This document shows positions 11,016 through 23,000 of a DNA stretch of 46,812 nucleotides, in pieces. The notes under the pieces are model-generated. The model searched no databases. It was not told the origin of the DNA and saw only the letters and a program-made list of their open reading frames with translations. The translations under genes were made by a program, and so were the position numbers. The DNA is from Terana coerulea. Lineage: Eukaryota > Basidiomycota > Agaricomycetes > Polyporales > Phanerochaetaceae. The stretch lies in the NCBI GenBank assembly GCA_024811115.1, contig JAKOGH010000906.1:1-46812 (forward strand), given 5' to 3'. The stretch's first letter is position 1. Each line of letters begins with the position of its first letter.

Positions 11016-13690
11016 GTCGCGTTCGTGCGGGTGGAATTGACGTATGAAGCCGCACCCTGGTACCATTAGCTTGATGGGAAGAGGACAAGAGCGGAGCTGT
11101 CGCCCAACTGCTCAAGCGCAACGGAGAATTTGCTGTCCTGTAGATGTAGATCGAGGAGAAGAGGAAGAGGCCAGCCATCCATCGACGCCGAGCACAACGC
11201 GAACAGCAGAGGTTAGGAAAATGGTGTGTATATCCTGCAGACGCTGAGCACGACGCCGCAGCCGTCTATACACTCAAATGCGATCTGCACACCTCTTCGA
11301 GCCAACAGGTCGAAACAGCGGAGTGCGACCTTCTACAGTCCCGGGCAGAGGCACAAGAACCCCGGCAATCTGCTTGTAGTCTGCCGTGGGCACCCTCGCG
11401 AATGCTATCTTCTGGGTCATTTTGGACGGCTCCCGTGTCACCATATGCGCGAGCGCGCCACAGACAAGCGCATCCAACACCGTGGCACATCCACAGTGTT
11501 GCATGTGAGAATGGAGTTCCAAAGCGGACCTTTTCGGGCACGGGCGAGGCGACTTGCTAGAGAAGTGTCAAAATTCGTGTGGTGACGAAGGGTGTATCAT
11601 GATACATGGGCATGACAGGAGAGAGGGAAACTGTAGAGCGCTAGTGGTAGCCACGTAAAGGTCCGACTCCGAGGACTCGGGATGTCCGGTGGCGTTGAAT
11701 TCTCCAGAGTCGAGTGGATGGGATAGAGGGGATGCTGTAGAACGGTTGATGCTTACCTTTGGTGCGCGTAGTGAATGTGTCTGACGAATCAACCTTGAGA
11801 TACTGCAGTAATGCGCCCATCAAAGCGAGAAGCTCCCTCAGACGCATGTCGAAGGTGCCGGTGAGAGGAAGACAAAGTGCATTGACAGTGGTTCCTGTAC
11901 GGCTGATTAAAAACCAATCGACGACCTTTTCCTACAACAGCTGCTCCCAGTGTATAACTCCCGTAGGTTAAGCGAACACACTATGCACCTGGTCCGAGGT
12001 CTCCACCAGATATCTCGCTAGGGACTTGTTGGAAATTTAAAGGTTCTTCCAAGCACCGTCGGACTGGAGACGCGCCGGCGGGGGAAGGGGCTGCAGAGTT
12101 GCTGCACGTCCGCGAAGTTGTCAAATCTGTAAGTGCTGATGGATAGCCGGCGCAAGGCCGGAAAGGTGGCGATACAGAGTGAGAGCGCACCATAATAGAC
12201 AGTCGAATGCGAGCGCCTCCAGGCCAGGGATGCGAGCGAGGGCGTACAGTGTAGGAAGTGTAAGTCGCACTACTAGGAGACTTCGCCCCTCCCCCGCAAG
12301 ACGACGTGTCAGACGCAATGTGCAACGTCCAGAGACGCCTCAATCACCCGATCGGCTTTTCCAGTGCGGACAACAAGCAGCTTAGGCGCGGCGGACGAGG
12401 AGGGACGAGGGCGCATATAGTCATGCAGATGGTCAAGGATAATATCGTCCCGCTCCGCAGATAGGCTCCAAGCCGACGTTTTTCTCCGCTTGTGGGGATG
12501 AAGGAAGGGGGCCGTCTAGGATGTGAAAGGTCTGTTCTGTTTAACGAGGTTGGACGGTGCATTTCTGAGAATACAAGCCACGTGGTCCTCACGTGGCATC
12601 CGCGCCACCGCGTCCTCTCGAGTCTTGCCCGAGTCGCTTGACTCTTCCTGTTACACAATTCGCTCACCAGCTTCACTCTGGCCTCAGATCGCGTACGTGC
12701 TCACTGGTGATATCCTTCGCGATACATTCGAGGACGATGCGATGCCGGCCCACGTCCTTGCCTCAGACAGTTCTGCGCTGTGAGTGCGTTCGCGTTGGTT
12801 CCTATACCAAGCGAGTTGTGACATATAATCCCTTCCACAGAAAGCGGGCATCACCCAGTGGAATGGCTACCACATACACATGACGAAAGAAGTGCCATGC
12901 GAGTCAAATCAGCTGCCAAAAACTCTCGGCTTCGTCCCAGACAGTGGGACATAACTCGACCACCAGCAAGCAGCCGGCCTAGCAGTACATCTCCGTGCGA
13001 CCCGACGCAGGTGCATGGAGGACGGAGTGAAGCGATGCGGTAGATTGAGCGATGTTAGTTGTGGAAGAGGTTGGTGAGTAGCGCCATGGTGTGCACGACC
13101 TCATCGTATCTGACAGGCTGCTTAAGCAACCAGGGAGCGCAGAAAACATCGGCATGCATCGTCCTCGCGCTTTTGGCGATCACCGCGCCAAGATTTAAGA
13201 CGAAATTTCGATGATATCTAGTGACTTACTGCTACACTTGTGCCCCAACGCGAACGTCTTGGATTACAAGAGTGGTCGCCGGCACCACCGTCGAAGCGTG
13301 TGCTTTACGGTAGCCTACGGACAAATCCATCGGTGAGTAGATTTTCACTTCGCAATCATACCCTTTCTCTTATCAGCGGAACGCTCGAAAGGACATACAT
13401 GCGCTTCTGTCTCATCGCTTGTTGAACGTCGCAATCGACGTTGTCACTTCGGCCGAAATGGAACCCGCGATGCATCGTCTCATGCTACGCTACTTCTTCG
13501 CTAGCATCTGCCAGTCGCTCCACTGCGCCATAACGCGTCCCGGACGCCAACCTCTTGACAATCGCCGGCCTTGCACGGTGGTCGCCTCTGCGCCCTAATC
13601 GCAGCAAACCATCCAACGTAACCTTACCCTAGCCTGCATATCACGCTACCGAGCACACTCGGCGTCGACTTGTGTACTCTGTCACCACTC
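11016..13690. other. Unresolved region, possible decayed coding sequence
   Basis: Short open frames occur on both strands, for example minus 12121-12318 and 12344-12676, whose peptides contain leucine-rich stretches such as RLTLPTLYALARIPGLEAL. These could be remnants of an F-box or LRR-like gene, but frames are interrupted and I cannot identify the family. The only clear signal is the paired CACGTG site at 12579-12595, listed separately. Confidence 0.3.
12579..12595. promoter_or_regulatory. Paired CACGTG boxes, site 1
   Basis: Two CACGTG palindromes start at 12579 and 12590, 11 bp apart. CACGTG is the core site of many basic helix-loop-helix factors. About 5 bp further on is a CGCCACC motif and then TCTCGAGTC. 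The same order recurs at sites 29915 and 43106. Confidence 0.5.
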
Positions 13691-13699
13691 GGATTGATG

Positions 13700-14170
13700 A
13701 CAGCTGCTTGGGACATTGGGTCGTGAAGTTCACTCACGCAAGTACCGCAACATGCCTAACGGCGCTCGACGCTCTCTGCTATCTCACGTGCCGGAGCCCC
13801 TTGCATTCTGGGCTGTCTATCTCTTTTGCCTGTCACCTATTCGGGCAACATTACCGTCTTTGATCCCCTCTGTAGCTGAGCTGCGGCCCTCAAGAGTTTG
13901 TTGTTGTCGCGGCTCCGAGCCCATGTCCTCCTCGAGTAGCTCTACCTGCATGTAGGGTTCTATGTGCAGTTCTTTGCCAAACCGCTTGCCAAGGCCTTGT
14001 ATATCACTCATAGTATAACACCTTCGCATATATGCAATGGCAGACCTTAGAACTAGATCCCCCAGGCTGCGCAGCAGTTTCATTTGATCAACATGCTCGC
14101 CCGGCGGCTTCAATGGTCTGACTTTGTGGTGCTGTGTCGGGCGTCGTCGACCATTGGTTCTTGTCTTTGC
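13700..14170. repeat. R1 segment, copy a (3' side of DUF6533 copy 1)
   Basis: This segment resembles 24560-25060 over most of its length and 19850-20010 over its right half. They share the core ACTAGATCCCCCAG (14053-14066 here) followed by GGCGGCTTC or CTTTGATC and TT-GTGG-GT-type sequence. On the minus strand it reads partly as SLGDLVL...IAYMRRC...GLGKRFGKEL, and the copy near 19.9 kb reads LPRLGDLVLTPEIAYARQKH. That suggests a decayed coding exon whose family I do not recognise. It lies just 3' of a DUF6533 gene, as does the copy at 24.5 kb. Confidence 0.55.
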
Positions 14171-14559
14171 CTCAACACAGAGCTCAAGTGTTTGCGCTGA
14201 TATGACTTTCTATGGCCTAGTATTACTGGTACTGAGTGCACCGGCAGCTTGATGAGGATACTACCTCTAACAGCTAACTGAAGAAATTGGCAATGATGAG
14301 TTAATGTTTTGTATAAATTCCAACAACCCTAATCATGAGACAGTGCAAGGGTGTATAAGTTATGCAGTGCAGCAGCTCTCTCTACCGATAAATACAAACA
14401 TTCTTGCATATAAATAACCAATATGCTTTGAACACACTCATTACAGTCCCAATGTTTGTGTGCTGCCGTGGATAGGCCCTACACACAGCTTGAGCAATGT
14501 CAGCAATCCATTTGAAGCTTGCAAAAGGTGTACTCACTTCATTCACTTGCAGCCCAAGC

Positions 14560-16257
14560 CTACACATAGGTAGAAGGTCCAGCAATGGGTTCAAGCTCAA
14601 TCTCTGATGGCTGTTCCGGAGCCACAGCACTGCCTTCATCTTTGTCAAGCCCAAGCTCATTGGCCTGCCCATGTTCAAGTGGTTCACCAATGTTGCCAAT
14701 TAAGCCTGACGGAACTCGGAAGTTGGGCATGGAGAACCTTGAGAAATGCTGCACATTGGAGTTTGTCTGTGAGCGTTCAGTGTTGTTGAGCTGGCACAAG
14801 TTGAGCATAAATCGATTCATAAGTATAGGTGGCTATCTCCATAGTTGCAGTTTAGCAGTAGGTAGCTTGAGTTAATGCAGGCCTACTGTAGAATCAACAA
14901 GTTGTGCCATAATCTCATTTTCCTAAGTGTGCTTTTGTTAACAGCAGCAAACAAATCTGGGTACAAATGAACAACTTACAGCTGTATTAACTCCAAATGA
15001 TGCAGCTAATATGCGTGCAATATTGATTACTAGTAAAGCCCTAAATTGTGCAGGTTAATATGTCAAAGCTAGGCTGTGTATAGTGTATGGGTGTATTTCT
15101 TACAGAAAATACCAAGTTCCTGCAGACTCTATTAGTTGCACTTTTGAAGTAGCATAAAACCATCTCTCTTACCATCACAGAGAAGGCAGGATGAAACTGA
15201 AGTTGGCATCTTCATAGCTCTTGCTAACTGCCAATGCTTTAAGGTTTTTATCCATGTCAAAATTATAACTAAAATATCAGCAAGGATTTGTGAGCTTCTT
15301 GTAAGTGCAGTAACTTCCATGTGCAAAAATATATAAGAATGGTTGGGCAGCTAAAAGTAACATGCACATACATCTAAAAGTATAAATAAGAAAATAAGCC
15401 AGTAGAAATCTAACAATAAACTCATGTTTTGTTTAAATTTTCTGAAGCTCCAATTGTTTCTGTGCATAAATTAAAGGGTGACCCAATATATATATACTTA
15501 TATAAAACAAATTGAAACTAAGTTCAATATAAGTTGTTAAATAACTATATATAAGTGTAAAGCTTTTACTATATTTGTGCCAATTGGCACCAATTCAAGC
15601 AGGGCAATAATAGCAAAGATGATTTTAGCATATTTAGAAGAACTCCAGAGAGCAGTTACTCTAAGAGCAGAGAATACTGTATAAAGAATTTAATATTTAG
15701 TCAAGCTAGCAACAATGGCTTAAAGCACATACAAGCAACTTGGATAAATCCAACAAAGTACAACACTTCCCGAAAAATTGTTAAGGGCTTGCAACTATGG
15801 AGGTTATTTTAGCATGTCTTCCTTTAATAATAAGAGCCTAATACCTCTGTGGCATAATAGTAAGTACAGTTGCTATTTTTAACAAGTAAACATTACATAC
15901 CTTTTGTGACACTGGTGCAAATGGCATAAGCTGGGTGAAAACCATTACCCAGCGTGTGCTAAGTAACAGAAATGATGTTGCTGTAGCACTTCTTCTCCAG
16001 ACAGCATTAACTTCTCCTTTGAATATTATTAAATATTCATATAGTGCCCATGCTAACAAAATAAAGTATTAGCATGAGCAACAAAGGATTATAAATGGTG
16101 TAGTGTCAAAATACCCACTAGCAATTGCAAAAGTAGCCAAGTCTTCTAATTGGCTAACAGAAAGTTAGCATAAGTAAAAATAGAAAGATATTAAAAATTA
16201 TATAACACACCCTTCAGAAAGCTCTTGTATGATATATGCTGCATTGGATTGGGACAT
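14560..16257 (-). CDS. DUF6533-type multi-spanning membrane protein, copy 1 (one splice donor lost)
   Basis: The function of DUF6533 proteins is unknown. They are abundant in Agaricomycetes and carry about seven membrane segments. The start MSQSNAAYIIQEL (ATG 16255-16257) is followed by the diagnostic block ALYEYLIIF-GEV--VWRR, then FLLLSTRW, SCKP, FSALR-TALW, ILVIILTWIKT, LL-DG/TWYFL and RFMLNL-QL. The cytosolic tail carries GNIGEPLEH and ends at 14560. The exon plan matches copy 2, including 2-nt exons at 15845-15846 and 15372-15373. Damage: the donor of the intron before the second small exon reads ATGAGT instead of GTGAGT (base 15425), and reading through gives an immediate TGA. Two arginines conserved in copy 2 are cysteines here (LLCDG, MLNLCQL). 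CpG is strongly depleted throughout. Probably no longer makes a full protein. Confidence 0.78.
15372..15373 (-). other. 2-nt exon (second) of DUF6533 copy 1
   Basis: Reads AT between introns 15374-15425 (52 nt, donor mutated) and 15314-15371 (58 nt). Position and phase match the other three copies. Confidence 0.6.
15845..15846 (-). other. 2-nt exon (first) of DUF6533 copy 1
   Basis: Reads AG between a 54-nt intron (15847-15900) and a 50-nt intron (15795-15844). AG plus the first T of the next exon makes the Ser codon before the conserved CKP. Without it, the next membrane segment is out of frame. Confidence 0.7.
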
Positions 16258-17340
16258 GATGCAAGCGACTCTGTTAGAGAAAGAGGTCTAAGGGTGCAGA
16301 AGTACTACTTAGAATTTAGGTGCATATATGCAATGCTGAGTGCTAAACATCTGATAGCCTTATTTATCAACATCAAAGCATGTTTGAAATTGTTGTTCAG
16401 AGTACAAGACCATCAGGGAAAGCTAGCACCTGTTATAAGCCTAGAATGTTTGGAGAAAGAAGGGCTGAGAAGTATTAAATAGTATCATACATTGCATCCA
16501 TTCACAATGCTGCCTGCCTGCCTTACTGAGATGGCTGAGGAAGAGCTCATCTCAACAGCTGTCTAATAGCAAAACACCTGTGCAGGCAAATAGCTGTACT
16601 AGCCACGGCTGGAGCTTGAGTCTTTAACTTGGATGGTTGCACAAGCGTCCAACAAACACTGTCAGACAACGACTGTATCTCAGCTGCAGCATCCGTGTCT
16701 CGTGGTGATGATGTGACTGCGCCAAAATGAGTGTGCTCACAGCAAACCCCATAGTTTGTACGGCCAGACCTGAGACGACCTGGAACTTGGAAGTATAACG
16801 AAGACACCGCCTATAGAAAGACGCAGCGATCGTAAAAGAGTTGCACCTCCTTCCACCAAAGAACCCCTCGGAGGTACTCTGCTCACGGTCAGAGGTTGTC
16901 AGCGAACTCACCAATAAATACGGTACCTAAGGTTGGGTGATGAACTACTGTAGCAGCCCCGACTCGATGCCATCAAGAGGCGGATATGCACTGTTGTGCG
17001 ATAGATTATGTTGACTGGGTGCCAAACAGTGGCACGAGACAAAATGCCCTTTGCAAGTACGTTGAAAGGAGAATGTATGTCCCAGCAAGGCGGGTGTTGG
17101 AGTACGAGATGGTCGGGTACCAGCCCAGCCAGATGCGTAGTAGCCTGGTGTGCACGAGCAAGCGATGCGATGCGACGCGACTGCGTTCATCTTCAAACAA
17201 GATGATATTATCTGCGAGCAAGTATTCTGTCAGTGGCAGTCAGTCGAGCTCTAGACGTGTGCGTACCAGGTACCGAATCAGTCGACTCCTCCGAAGTGGA
17301 GTATTAAAAGAAGGAAGCGAGGCTTGGTCAAAAAGCTTCC
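16258..17340. other. Upstream flank of DUF6533 copy 1, no supported gene
   Basis: The first few hundred bases are CpG-poor and resemble the flank 27196-27360 upstream of DUF6533 copy 2, for example a TGCTGAG-GCT-AAC stretch followed by a CTTATTTATCAACA/CTTGTTAACAAAC-like run. CpG returns after about 16612. The open frames at 16986-17492 and on the opposite strand show no family features. Confidence 0.4.
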
Positions 17341-17358
17341 CACGTGGGACGGCACGTG
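17341..17358. promoter_or_regulatory. Paired CACGTG boxes, site 2
   Basis: CACGTG starts at 17341 and 17353, 12 bp apart. It lies roughly 170 bp upstream of the first Mpv17-like remnant. The equivalent position upstream of the second remnant carries site 3, so the pair appears to be inherited with the duplicated segment. Confidence 0.5.
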
Positions 17359-17499
17359 CGGCTAACGCCACAACGGTCGGACGGCCGTGGACGCGTCGCG
17401 CTCCTCACCGCCCGCTTTCTCTCGCCCTCTCTGCAGTCTTCTCGCTCCATCTGTTGGCTCTCATCTCATATGCTCATTTACCGCTATGTTGATATCCGC

Positions 17500-19690
17500 A
17501 CATCAAGATGATTCTATCAACCATGGCATGCGTTCTTGAAGCGTACCGTCCAGCGTTCGCATGACCACCCTGCCGCCGCAGTGACCAATGCCCTGCCAGC
17601 ACGGAACGACAGCTTGACCTTGAAGCGATCCCCCTACTCCACGCAATTCGCAACGTTTGACAGTGCTCTCTTTGCTGCGGACGTCGTCGCGCAGGAGCTC
17701 ATCAGGTGGCGGAGGGATAGGCATGGCGTGGCCCTTATCATAACGCCTGGCTGGGCGTGCGGAGAGATGCATGAGGTTTGCTGGTCTCACAAGAGATCTT
17801 TCTGGAGGTGCGTGTTCTTGAATATGCATCCGACGGCGCATGCTGACAATGATCTAGACCAGCTGGAGCTAGTGCTACACAACTGAATCGTGACCGTCAA
17901 GATATGTTCATCTTACCACGAAAGTACGTTAGCAGCACCCGACCCATCGGCTGAAGGCTAAATGAATGCACGCCAGATGCTGTTCAGTTGAGACTGGTTC
18001 GCTCTGTTCGCCATTGCCTTCTACTTCCAGGGCACATCCACTTTCGAAGACTCCTCGTCGCCGTCGCATCCTCACCGGCTTCCGTCACAACACAATCGTG
18101 ATGTACAATACTGTACAAGAAAGACAAGCCCCAGCCAGTCGACTGGTTACACGGCCTACCATCTCTGTCGGCGCAACCCGCTGCTTCTCTTCGGATAGCA
18201 GACAACAACTCAACCACGGCAACCAGCAGCCACCTCAGTTGTCTGTTTACAGCATCTGGCGCAAGCACTTCTCCGGCAAGGGCGGGACATCGCTACACGA
18301 AGGAGAGAAGCTGTGGTCGGTAAAGGCACCGGTGAGCGTTGTAATGAGATGCAGGATCTCGATACATCTAACGGCTTGCTGAAGTTGACAGTGGTGAAAC
18401 CTGAACTCACCGTCCTCGCGCTATCCAGAAGTTCAACACGCCGAAGCTCGAGCAGTTGCCTTCAAGGCTCCGAGCTACTTCCTACTGTGGTCTCGCCGCA
18501 ACGTCAGCGTCACGGATCTCGAGAGCGGTCATCAGTAACGATGTGCTTGCGCCGCGCTCGGCGTTGCCCACTGCCCTGCCCTGCCACGTTCCCTGGTGTG
18601 GAACTCGAGACGGTGTCCAGAAAAGATCCCCGGTAAGCCTCCATTCCCTTAAATTATCACTTACTCACGAACAGACCGTATCACAGTACACATGCATGTT
18701 CTGTCGGCCCTGTCGGACAAATGCATCGCCATCGTTGTTCCCAACAGATGGATTGAACATGTGGAGCCCCGGCTGCGCTAGGAAACTAGGCAACGCCGTG
18801 CATGCGGACGGAATCTGCACAAGCTACAGAGGGTTTCCAGCACGTCGCGACGGTCACTCAGGATGAATGGCAAGCCGGCCCACGACGCCATGTGTGCGGA
18901 TACCCAGCATTAAGCGGAACCAAGTCCAGGAGTAATACAAGGGTTCGCACAAGTCGCAAACCTGGTCAACTGCTGCAAAATCGGACGAGCACTTCGGCAT
19001 GGATTTTTCTCTTCACGGCCAGGTTCGACGCACGGACCACGAACGACGGACTTCGTTTTCAAAGTCCTAGGATACGTGGAGCCGGGAACAATCCCTCTCA
19101 CCGCCAGCACACCACGCTCGGGACAACGACGTCTCAAATGTCAGCAAGTCACCACCACTTACGGCTCACACTTCGGCCTGTCCCTGGCGGGGTATGCCGG
19201 GCACCTACTCCAATATCCGAGACTTTACGAACGGGGGACCAGAGACACAGTTGCTCGCCTCTTCAGCGGGCTTCTCCTATTCACTTCGTTATTCGGCGCA
19301 TCTTAGCCGTCGTTTCGCTTGGCTCGCTGTGGTACTTCTTCGCGATCGTATGCCTCGCGGCGCGGCGCATTGGCTCAACCTTCCTGGCTCAACTCGATGC
19401 AGAGGAGCTCGCGACCCAGGTCTTTAGACTGCACCCTATTGTCTGCCAGACGTTCTGCCATACCATGAAGCGGCTATCCCCTTCCTCTCTTTGCTCGCCG
19501 ATTGCACTCGCCGGTAGCCTCTCATCGTGTCAGCCAAGTACTTTGTCCCACTCAACCCTGTGCTCGTATGGCCAGGTACACTTAACCAACTCGACGGCAG
19601 CCTCCCGACACTTCAGCGGTTGTCGCGGACAGCGGATGGCGAGATTCACTACCGCTAATACGGAGGCCAGGCTGGAAAACCTCTCGGCTC
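17500..19690 (+). pseudogene. R2 segment copy a: Mpv17/PMP22-like remnant and unidentified decayed exons
   Basis: The first part (about 17535-17830) reads TQFATFDSALFAADVVAQEL and then a basic stretch. This resembles the first membrane segment of Mpv17/Sym1 proteins (TQ...LFAAGD-IAQQLIE), small inner-membrane proteins of mitochondria or peroxisomes. A donor-like GTGCGT follows at about 17807. Further exons around 18420-18640 (APSYFLLWSRRNVSVTDLES) are unassigned, and an intron with GTAAGC...TCACAG at about 18631-18678 is also seen in the second copy. The end (19593-19690) matches 31660-31730. Frames are interrupted, so this is a remnant. The Mpv17 link is tentative; the duplication with 29912-31730 is clearer. 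Confidence 0.42.
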
Positions 19691-19849
19691 CTTTGATGCT
19701 CACAATCCAGGCTAGTTGGTTGTATTTATTCCTGTTCACCAAGTGTAATGCATCGCTCTACGCATTTTTATGCTGGCTTAAACGCATGTGTGTAGCAGGC
19801 CCAGAGTTATCATGCCTTTCATGTAACCTGAGATAAATGATGACGTCGC

Positions 19850-20060
19850 GTGCCCTATTCTTTACCAAGCCACTGTCCGAGTCCTTCCGTGCGTCTTTGG
19901 TATGCTTTTGTCGTGCATACGCAATCTCAGGGGTTAGAACTAGATCCCCCAGCCTTGGCAGCGGGTTTACTTCGACATACCCTGGCGCTTTGATCCAGCT
20001 GTGTGGCGTGGGATCGGTCGCGGCCGCCTTCCTCAGCCACGGAGTGCATCCTGTCACAAT
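19850..20060. repeat. R1 segment, orphan copy b
   Basis: Shares ACTAGATCCCCCAG with copies a and c and continues into a CTTTGATCCAGCTGTGTGGCGTGGGATCG-like stretch found in part at 40290-40330. No DUF6533 gene follows it. Minus-strand frame 19758-20093 contains PLPRLGDLVLTPEIAYARQK. Confidence 0.5.
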
Positions 20061-23000
20061 GTTCGACCTGAACATTGACTGAAACGGCACCATGAGTAGA
20101 CAATAGTGAGCGTCCGTGAATCATGAGTTCCTTGCGCCCTCCTGACCCAGAATTTCACACTCAGTCTAGTATGCAGGCGACAATATGTTGAGAATGACCA
20201 ATGATTACGCTTCAAAACCCTCGCCGTATACATGGATGCACGCGCGAAAACAAAACAAAACATACCAAGACACACTACCAACCGTCATTGTACCATAGCC
20301 CACCGACTTGACTATCCCTGTCCCCACCAATACCCGCACGCATGGCATCCTGGACGGCATTCTCTCATAGTCGTCAGGTGTAATTCTACTCGGCGCGTGG
20401 CTTCCAAGTCCCAAGGAAACGGCGTGGTGACGTGTCCTTAGACCTTACTAGAGATCGCCGTCCGGTACGACTCGCCAGAACGAGATAACCGCCAAGCGAG
20501 CGAGAATATTGATTACGACTGTTGAGGCTGGGAGATTGAGGTATTCACCGCAGCACTGGGGCGACCAGCTAAGAGCTCGAACCAAAGAGCATCCTATCAG
20601 AACTAGTGTTCGTCAGTAAATACGCAATTATTCGAACTATGTGTTTGGTACGAACAGGGAATTTGGAAGGTGCGACAGTAGTAGCAAGTCAGACGAGGCC
20701 GCCAGCCGAGGGTGCATCGTACTCTTGCATGCACCAAGATTGTCGACCTTGTCGTTTGTGTCGTCGTTCTTACAGAAGGTCAACGTTACGGTCCACAACA
20801 GAGGTACGAAGCCGTCCAGTCTGCCGTCCGCGACGGCAACTCGGAAGATGGAGACTGAGACGGCGGTGGGGACGACTTCAAAATAAGATGTTAGCCACGG
20901 CGTCAAGCAGTGCAGTGACTGAGCAATAGGACTCACGGAAGAATCCAATGGATGACTACAGATGCCATCTAGCAGCACTGAACGAGAGGTGTATAGCATG
21001 GTAGGATGCGTTCCCGAAGTGGATGTCGTCGGCGTGGACGGCGCCATAGTCGGCGAGAGCTATAGTAAGGTGACAGCGAGGACGATGAAGACAAGGACGA
21101 AAGTAAGGGCCAATCGAAGTCAAGAGCGCAGATAGCGAACGAGAGGGCATATGCGAGCGGGAGACTTGATATCCTGCGGAGTGGTCTTCGGCGTGGAGCT
21201 CGGCAGTGTCGAGACTTCTGGACGATATATGACTGTGACTTTGTTCCTTCCGTGGGTAGGGCTTCGTCGCTTGCAGCGAGTTCATCTGTTGATGACCGGT
21301 GAGCCATGTAGTGCAGACCATCGTTTTCTCTAGACTCACACTCATATGCACGACTGCTACAGCACCCTCACCCATCCGCAGAGGGCCTCCAGTATTCTCA
21401 GCTTGGGTAGGCTCTACGCCCATGCATACTTGCAGTAAGGTACGCTCATCGTCAAAAGTGAGCTTGTCTAGCCGCAGAGGAGCGAGGGGAACAGAACGGA
21501 GGATTCCGTAGTGGTGTATTCAGTCCCGGTTTCTCGAAACGCTTCTCTTCCGGAGTGTTGGACAACGTGCTTGCTCTTCGAGGTGCCACCGCTCAATGAC
21601 GGATTTTCCCCGAAGGTGAGTGAGAGCGACACCAAAAATGTTGGGCTATGGCGACCTGAAGGACCGAGTTTTGTGCGAGAGGAATATCGGCCCATGAACG
21701 AGGGAGATATGGTTATGCGATGGTAGACCGTCAGCGGGCTTGATAACCAATGCGAAGGCAGACGGATGTCGACGATACGCCAGGCGGCAGCCTCTGTCAA
21801 TGCAATCCCCGGTATGTGGTCTTATGAGATGACAGCAAAGGCGTGGGAAGCACCTGCGTGCAAGTTTGAGCGGCCGCGGTGTACAAGAGGCTGAGACGTA
21901 CCTTAGCCAGTGGCCCATCGAACTCCATCCATCCTCGAGACTTCTCGATGTGCCTTAGGATCCATGTAAGCCGCGTAAGCCATCGGTACGGGTGTGTGGA
22001 CCATACATTTGACATGGAACGAGCACCATGGAAGCCAGAAGGGTACTTATGAGGAAAGGTGCTCGAGGGCGAAGCGAGCAAGCAAGCGGTGGGTAGAGAA
22101 GTGATATCGCCCTCAGAGTATTCGGAAATGTCAATCACTTCATCCCGAGCGAGCGAAGGGATGGCGGGGCTGTACGGTTCGGATAGCAAGGGCGTTGTAA
22201 GTATGGTCGCGGTCGTGGTCATGGTGGACGCGAGGCGCGTCATTGAAAGCGTGGCTAGGACTCCAGACACCGCCCTCAAGACCCCAATCGTTTCCATGCT
22301 CCCACTATCGCGTCGGCGGCGTCGCGACTTGCGGAACGCGACCACCGCACATGGACGTGTCGAGACGGCCTTCGCATGCTATAGGGGACGACTAAAGCAC
22401 GTTGAAACGGGCGAAAATTTGGGCTACTCGGAATAAAAGACACTCCGAACCACGACGCCGTCTATACAACATCATGCAGAACCGCGAGCAAACACAGCGC
22501 GAGCGTCCGCATACTACATCGCACCCCTAGTCACCGGTTGCACCACCTAACATGAACCGCTTTCCTGCATGGGTCGATTCGACTCGACGGACCGCAGACA
22601 ACTGTCTCATCCAATCCCGTGTCGGTGCCCGCGCGTGTACCCGCACGGATCGACGGCAGCTCCCTACAGGTTAGCGGTTTCCCCTGACATTGGACTACCA
22701 TCATCTCCTTTCAACCATCACTGTTCTCTCTGGAGAAGTTCGCAACGTTGCGCGGGACGCAAGAGAGAGTGCATATGAAAAGAAGCGCAGAAAGCGCAGG
22801 AGGACGAGCCAGGGCTCTTGGTGAGCGCAGATCTTTCCCTGCTGTCGTGCATCTCGTGCTGACCCTCGCCAGAGCCATTGCTGCCCTTCAAGCGACTCGA
22901 ATACCCTGCCATGGCACTGTGGACCTGGGGAGAAGCACGGCCTAATCTTTGATTGCTCGCCTGAGGTCGCTATGTGGTGAGTCCAAATTGTCGTGGCTTG

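Noticed and set aside
12121..12676. F-box or leucine-rich-repeat gene on the minus strand
   Set aside because: A few suggestive leucine-rich stretches exist, but frames are broken and no F-box motif could be aligned, so it stays an unresolved region.
18802..19836. 344-codon open frame on the plus strand
   Set aside because: Its translation has no domain, is rich in Ser, Arg and Leu without pattern, and overlaps the decayed R2 segment whose homologous blocks are in other frames. Probably a chance frame.
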